From Candidatus Gastranaerophilales bacterium (GTDB lineage Bacteria > Cyanobacteriota > Vampirovibrionia > Gastranaerophilales > Gastranaerophilaceae): DNA of 64,000 nucleotides. The stretch covers positions 124,001-188,000 of the forward strand of contig CAJUNK010000002.1 of NCBI GenBank assembly GCA_910587815.1, written 5' to 3'. Each line of letters begins with the position of its first letter. The stretch's first letter is position 1. The notes under the pieces were generated by a model that saw only the letters and a program-made list of their open reading frames with translations, did no database searches and was not told the DNA's origin. The position numbers were made by a program, and so were the translations under genes. Shown here piece after piece: positions 34,353-41,619 of the stretch.

Positions 34353-34474
34353 GGTGTTCCCAAGGAACAGATAACAAATCTGCGACTGGAACATAATGAT
34401 GACGACGTAGGATAATCAAGCCAATTTACGACAGCGAATGCGATAGTAAATTCGGCACAGATACCCACAGGAGC
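34353..34474 (+). repeat. Structured 3' repeat, copy A1
   Basis: Starts 9 nt after the stop at 34343. TGTTCC pairs with GGAACA to close a local hairpin CAGAT / ATCTG. The exact block CTGGAACATAATGATG (34386-34401) is shared with copy A2. Further on GCCAATTTAC pairs with GTAAATT, and the element ends with CACAGGAGC (34466-34474). Sense orientation relative to the gene before it. Confidence 0.75.
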
Positions 34475-34481
34475 TAATCCC

Positions 34482-34635
34482 GGTGTTCCTAAGGAGTAAA
34501 CGTGGGTTTACAACTGGAACATAATGATGGCGACGAGGCCTTAGCTGTTAGATTATGCAAGGCAGAACCTGTACATATAACGTCATCTCTGTAAGATAGA
34601 ATGCACGTCCACCAGGACAAAGCATTCACAGGAGC
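34482..34635 (+). repeat. Structured 3' repeat, copy A2
   Basis: Tandem copy of A1, offset about 128 nt. The variable hairpin is GTAAAC / GTTTAC here, different in sequence from A1 but still paired. Shared blocks are CTGGAACATAATGATG (34514-34529), GCGACGAGGCCTTAGC (34530-34545, identical in the copy behind typA), ATAACGTCATC (34577-34587) and CACAGGAGC (34627-34635). GAATGC / GCATTC and GTCC / GGAC form the 3' hairpin. Confidence 0.8.
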
Positions 34636-34684
34636 ATATAAAACAACCGACAATCAAATTAAAATGGCAATAAGGTAATAAAAT

Positions 34685-34722
34685 AAAAAGACGAGCAGAA
34701 AATACTTGCTCGTCTTTTTTTA
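34685..34722. terminator. Bidirectional terminator between the A repeats and fusA
   Basis: A 13-bp stem AAAAAGACGAGCA (34685-34697) / TGCTCGTCTTTTT (34707-34719) with T runs on both strands. It ends plus-strand transcripts carrying the A repeats and minus-strand fusA transcripts. Confidence 0.9.
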
Positions 34723-34741
34723 TATCTGTTATATTACAAAA

Positions 34742-36829
34742 CTAGGCATTTGCGCCTGATTTTGCAACAATTTCAGATTCAACATTTGATGGAACCTGTT
34801 CATATTTAGCAAATTCCATAGAGAATGTACCACGCCCTTGAGTATTAGAACGCAAATCGGTAGCATAGCCAAACATATTAGCCAATGGAACTATCGCACG
34901 AACAATAACATTTCCCGTATTTCCTTGCGGCTCTTGACCTTCAATACGTCCGCGGCGTCTTGAAATATCGCCGATGATTGTACCTGTAAATTCATCAGGA
35001 ATTTCAATTTCAACCTTCATCATAGGTTCAAGGATGCAAGGTCTAGCCTTTTTGCAGCCATCTTTAATTGCCATAGAGCCTGCAATCTTGAATGCCATTT
35101 CAGAAGAGTCAACTTCGTGGTAGCTTCCATCATAAAGTTCAACCTTAACGTCAATCATTGGGAAGCCTGCCATAATACCGCCTTCAAGAGCTTCTTCCAT
35201 ACCTTTTCTTGCTGGTTCAATATATTCCCTTGGAATTGCACCACCAACAATTTTATTTTCAAATACAAATCCGGCATTTTCTTCAGCTGGTGAAATCCTG
35301 ATTTTAACATGACCATATTGACCTTTACCACCAGACTGACGGATGAATTTAGAATCTTGGTCAGCATTGCCTCTGATTGTTTCACGATAAGCAACCTGTG
35401 GCTTACCAACGTTTGCTTCTACCTTAAATTCACGAAGCATACGGTCTACAATGATATCAAGGTGGAGTTCGCCCATACCTGAAATAATTGTTTGTCCGGT
35501 TTCTGTATCTGTTTTAACTTGGAATGAAGGATCTTCTTCTGCAAGTTTTTGAAGCGCAATACCCATTTTATCTTGGTCAGCTTTTGTTTTTGGTTCAATA
35601 GCAACTGAAATTACAGGTGTTGGGAAACTCATTCTTTCTAATACAATTGGTGATTTTTCATCGCATAATGTATCCCCTGTTGTTGTATCTTTTAAACCAA
35701 CAGCGGCACAAATATCGCCTGCGCAAACTTCAGAAATTTCATTTCTTTGATCAGCATACATTTGTACTAATCTTGAAATACGTTCTTTTTTGCCATTTGT
35801 AGCATTTAAAACATAAGAACCTGATGTTAATTTTCCTGAATAAACTCTCATGAATGTTAAACGACCAACAAACGGATCTGTCATAACTTTGAAAGCTAAA
35901 GCTGCAAATGGTTCGTCGTCTGAAGAATGACGTTCGGTTTTTGTACCATCTTCAAGTTCACCTTCAATAGCTTTAACATCTAATGGAGATGGCATTAGTT
36001 CAACAATTGAATCCAATAATAACTGAACACCTTTGTTTTTAAATGCTGTACCACAAGTTACAGGAACAATTTTGTTGTTGCAAACAGCTTTTCTTAATCC
36101 TATTTTAAGTTCTTCAACAGTTATAGAATCAGGATCTTCAAAGAATTTTTCCATTAAAGTATCGTCTTCTGCTGCAATAGCTTCAACAAGTTCATCTCTG
36201 TATTTTTTAGCATCTGCAAGCATATCAGCAGGAATTTCTTCTTCTTTAATATCTGTACCAAGGTCGTTTGTATAAATTTCAGCTTTCATTGTGAATAAAT
36301 CAATCAAACCTGTAAATTTATCTTCTGCCCCAATTGGAAGTCTGATAGGAAATGCAGGTGCGCCTAATCTGTTTTTGATTTGGTCAACTACACGATAGAA
36401 ATCAGCCCCTGTTCTATCCATTTTATTAACAAATACCATTCTTGGAACTTCGTATCTGTTTGCCTGTCTCCATACTGTTTCAGATTGGGATTGAACACCG
36501 CCAACTGCGCAAAATACAGCAACAACGCCATCTAAAACCCTTAAAGAACGTTCAACCTCAATAGTAAAGTCAACGTGCCCAGGGGTATCAATTACGTTAA
36601 TTTGGTGACCTTTCCATTCAGCAGTAACAGCAGCAGATTGGATTGTGATACCTCTTTCTCTTTCCTGGTCCATAAAGTCTGTAACAGCAGCACCATCGTG
36701 CACTTCGCCGATTTTATGGGTTTTACCTGTATAGAACAAGATACGTTCTGTGGTAGTGGTTTTGCCGGCATCAATGTGAGCTGCAATACCAATGTTCCTT
36801 ATCTTTTCCAAAGGAGTTTTTCTTGCCAT
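34742..36829 (-). CDS. fusA: Translation elongation factor G
   Basis: GTPase that drives ribosomal translocation. The 695 residues have the G1 loop AHIDAGKTTTTERIL (about 17-31), DTPGHVDFT, NKMDRTGADF, and domains II to V including GMGELHLDIIVDRM and the FxxxxxGG region near 500. Length and motifs are canonical. AAGGAAAAT precedes the ATG. It is monocistronic here: neither rpsL, rpsG nor tufA is adjacent, unlike the classical str operon. The terminator at 34685 ends it. Confidence 0.96.
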   Translation of the reverse strand: MARKTPLEKIRNIGIAAHIDAGKTTTTERILFYTGKTHKIGEVHDGAAVTDFMDQERERGITIQSAAVTAEWKGHQINVIDTPGHVDFTIEVERSLRVLDGVVAVFCAVGGVQSQSETVWRQANRYEVPRMVFVNKMDRTGADFYRVVDQIKNRLGAPAFPIRLPIGAEDKFTGLIDLFTMKAEIYTNDLGTDIKEEEIPADMLADAKKYRDELVEAIAAEDDTLMEKFFEDPDSITVEELKIGLRKAVCNNKIVPVTCGTAFKNKGVQLLLDSIVELMPSPLDVKAIEGELEDGTKTERHSSDDEPFAALAFKVMTDPFVGRLTFMRVYSGKLTSGSYVLNATNGKKERISRLVQMYADQRNEISEVCAGDICAAVGLKDTTTGDTLCDEKSPIVLERMSFPTPVISVAIEPKTKADQDKMGIALQKLAEEDPSFQVKTDTETGQTIISGMGELHLDIIVDRMLREFKVEANVGKPQVAYRETIRGNADQDSKFIRQSGGKGQYGHVKIRISPAEENAGFVFENKIVGGAIPREYIEPARKGMEEALEGGIMAGFPMIDVKVELYDGSYHEVDSSEMAFKIAGSMAIKDGCKKARPCILEPMMKVEIEIPDEFTGTIIGDISRRRGRIEGQEPQGNTGNVIVRAIVPLANMFGYATDLRSNTQGRGTFSMEFAKYEQVPSNVESEIVAKSGANA

Positions 36830-36935
36830 GGTTTATTTTCCTTTTCTTAAATTAAAAATAATACTTATCTACATTCTATTTTCACATAAAAATACTCTAT
36901 GGCAAGGACTTGGCAAAACCATACCTTTGCAAAAG

Positions 36936-37145
36936 CTAAAAGAAATATTTCATATCAACTTTAAAAAATTCAGCAAGTTTATAAAGGGTTTTAATATTTA
37001 TAGAGTGTTTACCGTTTTCAATATTAGAAAGGTGGTCTCTTGAAATTTCAACTTCAAACGCAACCATCTCTTGAGAAAGCTCCTTTTCAAGTCTCAAATG
37101 TTTCAACCTTCTACCTATTTCATTTTGCAATGCCTTAATACCCAT
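36936..37145 (-). CDS. Small XRE-family transcriptional regulator
   Basis: A 69-residue helix-turn-helix protein (GRRLKHLRLEKELSQEMVAFEVEISRDHLSNIENGKH). I use ATG 37145; a longer frame from a TTG at 37166 adds seven residues and has no ribosome site. The ATG has no Shine-Dalgarno either, and a TAAAAT box ends about 7 nt before it, so it could be leaderless. It sits upstream of, and divergent from, the glycine-rich pilin-like gene, whose promoter it might control. It resembles the other two solo HTH proteins of the window. Confidence 0.84.
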   Translation of the reverse strand: MGIKALQNEIGRRLKHLRLEKELSQEMVAFEVEISRDHLSNIENGKHSINIKTLYKLAEFFKVDMKYFF

Positions 37146-37277
37146 ATAAAAAATTTTAGAATGCAAGCAATCTTTTATCTGTCGAATATTTTCTACAAAA
37201 TTAGGCTATAATTCTTTATAGTCATGGCTTTACATGATTTAAAATTTATACTAAAATGTTTGCAAAAGGAGAAAACT

Positions 37278-39848
37278 ATGACAAAAAATAAAAAAGTATA
37301 TCAATATCGGGCTGATTATATCAATAAAGCCTTTTCTAAATCCGTCACCCTGAACTTGTTTCAGGGTCTCAAACGCAGTTTTGCATTCAGTTTGGTTGAA
37401 CTACTCATGGCACTTCTTGTGGCATCATTGCTTTTGGCAGCGCTTGCCCCTGTGATGACCAAAAAATTTGGTGAAAACGTTAATATCACAGGCGTTGTAA
37501 ATAATCACCTGCAAGAAACAGAACGTATAATAAAGTGTTCCAGAACCGATGAAGATATAAAACTTGAAGATATCGCATATTCAGATAACAGAGTGACATT
37601 TTTGCTCGTTTCAGGCGGCGGGGGCGGGGGAGGCGCATCAGGAGCTTATAAAAGCCCTGAAATAAGCCTTTCCACCCCAACATCAAACACTACATCGTCT
37701 TCAAATAAAATTTTAAATTTGAATAAAGATATGGTGGATTTTGAACTTGAAACCTTAATTGGCGGTGGCGGCGGAGGAGGTGGCGGAAGCTATTCTACCA
37801 CAGGAAATACAAATTATTGCACAAATTTAGGCAATGGAAAAACAGACACCACAGGCCACACCGGCACATCCTCAAAACCAATATTTGTATACAACGAACA
37901 AAGTAAACTGTGCGTTACAGCATACGGACAGCTTGCATCAGGCGGATGCAAGATTCATTCAGAGAACGGATATTCTATACCGATTTGCTCTTACGCAGGC
38001 GCCGTATCAGCCTGTAATCTGCTAACTTCAAGCGTTGGAAAAGGCAAATTTTCAATACCAGAAATAGGCCAAATGTCAAAATGGCCATCTGCATTTGCCA
38101 TATCGTCTCCTCCAAATGGCATTGATGAACAAAATTGCGGAAAAACAGTAGGTTCAATTTGTCATTTATACGGGCCAGCTGCCCCATCAGATGCAACAAC
38201 CAATACCGTAAACCGCGTAGGTGCTATTTGGAGTTCTACATCTGATAATGGCAGCTGGGCTATAACGAATTGCTCAGATGGAATATCAAAATTTGTACAT
38301 CATTATCATACAAGAAACGGAAGCCCAACCTTTGAAGGCGGAGCAAATTGCCCAACATCATTTAAAAACGGCTATGTTCAATACAGCAACACCCGCTGCG
38401 TTATAAAACCCTTCTTCTCCTTCTCTGGCGGGGGAGGAGGCGGAGCACCTGGCATCATAAATAAATCAGGCTTTAATAACGAAGTAAAAACCCTCTTTAA
38501 AAAAGCAATTGAAGATAATATAAAAACAGGAAGCATAAAAATTGAAGCAGGCACAGGCGGAAACAAAGGCTCAAAAGGCGCTGACAGCACAAACGGAGGA
38601 AACGGCGGAGATGGCAGTGAATCCTGCATTACAGTATATACTGGAGTAAACGCCACAGGAAATATTTCATTTAAAGTCTGCGCACCGGGCGGAAACGGCG
38701 GTAAAGGCGCTGTTTCATCCCTAAATTATTCAACAAGTTCCAGCTATTATGCAGCAGGCGGCGCCACAAAGGCCATAAATAGCTGCTATTACCAAAATTA
38801 TAACAGCGGCACAGGCACAAAGGTGCAGTTTAATTGCTCCAATGAAGGCGCACTGGGCGAACATGGCTATGGCGCAAGCAATGCAACAGAAACCACATGG
38901 GGCCATGGTGGCGCATCAGCACTAAATTTAAACACTTACGCAGGCACAGGCAGCATAAACGGCGCCACATTAAACAGCATCTCATACCCCGGCTCCGGCG
39001 GTTCTGGCGGAAGGGCAAAACTTGAAACAAATGAAACATACACCATAGGCGAAGGTGGGGCAGGGGCTGGCGGCCTTGTAAAAATTACATATAAAACCAA
39101 AAAAGAAGGTGCAGCAGGCGGAGGAGGCGCCGGGGGCAGCGCTGTGAGGATTTCGAATGTTATATTCACAAAAAAATATTATGATTGCAAAATTACCGTG
39201 GGCAAAGGCGGCGCAGGCGGAAGCCCAGGAAACACGCAAAATAGCGGCACAGCAATAAAAGGAAGCAACGGCACAAACGGCGGAAATTCTTCTATCACCT
39301 GTGATAACGGAAATACAACCTACACTGTATTTGGCGGAAACGGCGGTGCTGGCGCAAGTGCACCGACAGCATCCCTGGATTCAGCACCTGGCACAGGCGG
39401 AGCAGCATTTGATAAAAACACAGCTGCAACAGGCAAAATGGATGGGCTTAAAAATTCAATGATATATATGATTTTGGGCAAAAAAGGCGAAACGGCAAAT
39501 GAAAATGCGATAAAAACAGGCGGAAGCGGCGGAACATCAGGAACAGGCGCCCTTGGCGGCTGCGCAGGCACAATAAGTGAAGAAAATAAAGATAATTGCA
39601 TTGCATCCTCCTCAACAAGCCCCGATGGCAAGGGTTTTAAGGTGGATGATGTAAGCGATGCGTATCAATTTTATGGTTCAAACCTAAGCACCGCTTGGCA
39701 AAATATCGTAAACGGTGCCACGCCTTCATTTGGCACAGCTGGCGCTGGCGGAGGGGGCGGAACGTATAAGGATATAGATTTAATAGGCAAAGGTGGGGAT
39801 GGAATGCCAGGATATGTCTGCGTATTCTATACAAAGGGGAAGAATTAG
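37278..39848 (+). CDS. Large glycine-rich protein with prepilin-type N-terminus
   Basis: An 856-residue secreted protein. I start at ATG 37278, preceded by AAAAGGAG at 6 nt; an ATG 54 nt upstream has no such site. The N-terminus carries a type III (prepilin) signal: charged leader, then AFSLVELLMALLVASLLLAALAP with Glu at +5 of the mature form, cleaved by the prepilin peptidase of this window. The middle (about 195-400) has Cys and a WSSTSDNGSW block resembling Fibrobacter-type DUF1566 domains. The rest is low-complexity Gly-Gly-x repeats, likely an extended surface adhesin. Codons there are richer in GC than the neighbours. The leader includes SVTLNLFQGLK, encoded by the dispersed repeat at 37344. 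Confidence 0.79.
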   Translation: MTKNKKVYQYRADYINKAFSKSVTLNLFQGLKRSFAFSLVELLMALLVASLLLAALAPVMTKKFGENVNITGVVNNHLQETERIIKCSRTDEDIKLEDIAYSDNRVTFLLVSGGGGGGGASGAYKSPEISLSTPTSNTTSSSNKILNLNKDMVDFELETLIGGGGGGGGGSYSTTGNTNYCTNLGNGKTDTTGHTGTSSKPIFVYNEQSKLCVTAYGQLASGGCKIHSENGYSIPICSYAGAVSACNLLTSSVGKGKFSIPEIGQMSKWPSAFAISSPPNGIDEQNCGKTVGSICHLYGPAAPSDATTNTVNRVGAIWSSTSDNGSWAITNCSDGISKFVHHYHTRNGSPTFEGGANCPTSFKNGYVQYSNTRCVIKPFFSFSGGGGGGAPGIINKSGFNNEVKTLFKKAIEDNIKTGSIKIEAGTGGNKGSKGADSTNGGNGGDGSESCITVYTGVNATGNISFKVCAPGGNGGKGAVSSLNYSTSSSYYAAGGATKAINSCYYQNYNSGTGTKVQFNCSNEGALGEHGYGASNATETTWGHGGASALNLNTYAGTGSINGATLNSISYPGSGGSGGRAKLETNETYTIGEGGAGAGGLVKITYKTKKEGAAGGGGAGGSAVRISNVIFTKKYYDCKITVGKGGAGGSPGNTQNSGTAIKGSNGTNGGNSSITCDNGNTTYTVFGGNGGAGASAPTASLDSAPGTGGAAFDKNTAATGKMDGLKNSMIYMILGKKGETANENAIKTGGSGGTSGTGALGGCAGTISEENKDNCIASSSTSPDGKGFKVDDVSDAYQFYGSNLSTAWQNIVNGATPSFGTAGAGGGGGTYKDIDLIGKGGDGMPGYVCVFYTKGKN
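37344..37370 (+). repeat. Palindromic dispersed repeat inside the pilin-like gene
   Basis: Arms ACCCTGAA / TTCAGGGT (37347-37354 and 37360-37367) with loop CTTGT. The same family occurs at 58123-58170 and, decayed, at 16708-16879. Here it is read in frame and supplies part of the protein leader. Confidence 0.85.
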
Positions 39849-39861
39849 ATGAACAACTTTT

Positions 39862-39901
39862 CGGGCACCTTTTCAAGTAACCTTTAGGTGCCCTTTTTTT
39901 T
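39862..39901 (+). terminator. Terminator of the glycine-rich gene
   Basis: GGGCACCT (39862-39869) / AGGTGCCC (39885-39892) followed by nine T, 14 nt past the stop. Confidence 0.92.
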
Positions 39902-39965
39902 GTTGGCATAAAACCGACAGCTTTAAATATCATTTAGCCAACCCATAGCCCCAAAACACTAAAAA

Positions 39966-39974
39966 TGCTATAAT
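39966..39974 (+). promoter_or_regulatory. Extended -10 promoter, candidate leaderless start
   Basis: TGCTATAAT ends 6 nt before the ATG at 39981. No Shine-Dalgarno is present, so transcription probably begins at the start codon. The same AAAAATGCTATAATA context stands before the helicase gene. Confidence 0.6.
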
Positions 39975-39980
39975 AAGCCC

Positions 39981-40187
39981 ATGGATTATGATAAAAAATT
40001 AACAGAAAAATTAAACTGCATCAGAAATGAAATGACACACCTTTGGGGTTCCGTGTTTATACTTGGGGGTGGTTCTATATCGTTATTCTTTAAACACACC
40101 ATAGAAGGTTATATCACAGGTACAATAGGTGTAATTTTTGCAATTATACTTGCTTATTCTTATTTCATTAGACGCGAAGAACATTAA
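39981..40187 (+). CDS. Small membrane protein, 68 aa
   Basis: A 68-residue protein with a charged N-terminal helix (MDYDKKLTEKLNCIRNEMTHLW), two hydrophobic helices (about 23-38 and 43-62) joined by a short FKHTIEGYI loop, and a basic/acidic tail RREEH. It looks like a small inner-membrane protein; similarity to holins or toxin-like peptides is superficial. It has an extended -10 box 6 nt before its ATG and no ribosome site. A second tiny membrane-protein gene with a strong ribosome site follows 32 nt later. Confidence 0.65.
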   Translation: MDYDKKLTEKLNCIRNEMTHLWGSVFILGGGSISLFFKHTIEGYITGTIGVIFAIILAYSYFIRREEH

Positions 40188-40219
40188 GAATTATTAATAA
40201 TATTAAGGAGAATTAATAA

Positions 40220-40330
40220 ATGAACATTGAAACACTTAGCGATATAACTGTCATAGCCTGGCTTTTATTTATGGGAATATTCTGCGCATATAAATACACC
40301 TCCCAAAACAAAAAATATTCTGAAAAATAG
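40220..40330 (+). CDS. Tiny membrane protein, 36 aa
   Basis: A 36-residue frame from ATG 40220 to TAG 40330, preceded by AAGGAG at 9 nt, one of the best ribosome sites in the window. The product has one hydrophobic helix (ITVIAWLLFMGIFCAYKY) and a short polar tail. It follows the 68-residue membrane protein by 32 nt on the same strand, so the two form a candidate two-gene unit. It converges on trmD. Function unknown. Confidence 0.62.
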   Translation: MNIETLSDITVIAWLLFMGIFCAYKYTSQNKKYSEK

Positions 40331-40385
40331 TGCGCAGGCTAAATTCCCAAATTTGCCACAATAAAAATATCAGACCTTTAGCACA

Positions 40386-41063
40386 CTACATCAAATCCGG
40401 ACGGCGGATTTTTGTGCGCATTATACTTTCATTTTGCCTAAATTTTGCAATTTCTGCATGGTTTCCGTTCAATAAAACATCAGGCACTTTCATCCCCCTG
40501 TATTCCTGCGGTTTTGTATATTGGGGATGTTCCAATCTGCCGTTTAATCCTTCAGAAAAACTATCATTTAATGATGAATCTTCCTTGTTTAAAAAACCAT
40601 CTAAATATCTTGAAACACTATCCATAATACACAATGCGCCAAGTTCTCCTCCAGTTAAAACATAATCTCCTAAAGAAATTTCTCTTGGCTTTAATCCAAT
40701 ACGCACTCTTTCATCAAAACCTTCATACCTGCCGCAAAGCAAAATCAACTGACTTTTTTTAGATAATTCATGTGCAATCTTTTGATTGTAGGGTTCTCCT
40801 TGAGGAGTCAGCATTATAAATTCAGAATTATCAAGCCTTTCAATGCTTTCATACGCTTCAAATATAGGCGGTGCCATCAATACCATGCCAGAAGACCCGC
40901 CATAGGGTGTGTCATCAACTCTTTTGTGTTTATCATGAGAAAAATCACGCGGGTTTACCGTGTTCACAGTAATTATTCCATTTTCAATACCCCTTTTCAT
41001 AATGGAATAAGAACAATAATCTCTAATAATGTCGCCAAATAAAGTTATGACATCATATTGCAT
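40386..41063 (-). CDS. trmD: tRNA (guanine37-N1)-methyltransferase
   Basis: SPOUT-class enzyme that methylates G37 of tRNAs with a preceding G, preventing frameshifts. The 225 residues contain DDTPYGGSSGMVL, LLCGRYEGFDERV and the trefoil-knot SAM site SLGDYVLTGGELGALCIMDS. Its ATG directly abuts the stop codon of rimM (41064-41066), without overlap, so the pair is translationally coupled. The canonical rpsP and rplS neighbours are absent here. Confidence 0.96.
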   Translation of the reverse strand: MQYDVITLFGDIIRDYCSYSIMKRGIENGIITVNTVNPRDFSHDKHKRVDDTPYGGSSGMVLMAPPIFEAYESIERLDNSEFIMLTPQGEPYNQKIAHELSKKSQLILLCGRYEGFDERVRIGLKPREISLGDYVLTGGELGALCIMDSVSRYLDGFLNKEDSSLNDSFSEGLNGRLEHPQYTKPQEYRGMKVPDVLLNGNHAEIAKFRQNESIMRTKIRRPDLM

Positions 41064-41576
41064 TTATAAAAGACCCTCTATAGGCTTTATTATAACCATT
41101 TTTTTATGTAAATCCACAACTGGCACAAGTTCTTTTGCAAATGGTATAAGGATTTCAGCCGCATCCTTGTCATTCATATTTTTTATACACAAAATATCAT
41201 TGCCGTTAGATGTTCTCACATCTACAATTTCACCTATAAGTTCATCATTATTATCAAATGCATTTAAACCAATTAAATCTTCGATTAAAAATTCATCATC
41301 CCCTAAAGATTTTTCAGCTTCATCTTTTGCAATATAGATATTTTGTCCTTTATAGGGTAAAAGTTCATCTATGGAATTAATTTCTTTAAACTTTACAAGT
41401 GCAAAATTTTTGTGAAATTTCACATTTTGTACACTAAATGTTTCCTGATTGCCATTTTGCATCATAAAAACTTTTTTTAGATTTTTAATAACATCAATAT
41501 TTGAATATCCAACCTTTGCAATACCCAAAATACCATGAAAATTTAAAATTTTGCCTACTGATATAATCTCTTTCAT
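41064..41576 (-). CDS. rimM: Ribosome maturation factor RimM
   Basis: Helps assemble the 30S head around S19. The 170-residue protein begins VGKILNFHGILGIAKV, the RimM N-terminal beta-barrel signature, and ends with the PRC-barrel block ELVPVVDLHKKMVIIKPIEGLL. I use ATG 41576; the upstream TTG at 41582 would add two residues. No clear ribosome site is present at either. It is coupled to trmD. Confidence 0.93.
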   Translation of the reverse strand: MKEIISVGKILNFHGILGIAKVGYSNIDVIKNLKKVFMMQNGNQETFSVQNVKFHKNFALVKFKEINSIDELLPYKGQNIYIAKDEAEKSLGDDEFLIEDLIGLNAFDNNDELIGEIVDVRTSNGNDILCIKNMNDKDAAEILIPFAKELVPVVDLHKKMVIIKPIEGLL

Positions 41577-41619
41577 ATTCAAAAGAGATTATATCATAAA
41601 AAAGTTATCAATTTTAATT

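Noticed and set aside
38378..39631. Several minus-strand Pro- and Ala-rich frames inside the glycine-rich gene
   Set aside because: They are the reverse complement of Gly codons (GGC/GGA gives GCC/TCC). The plus frame has a signal, ribosome site and terminator.
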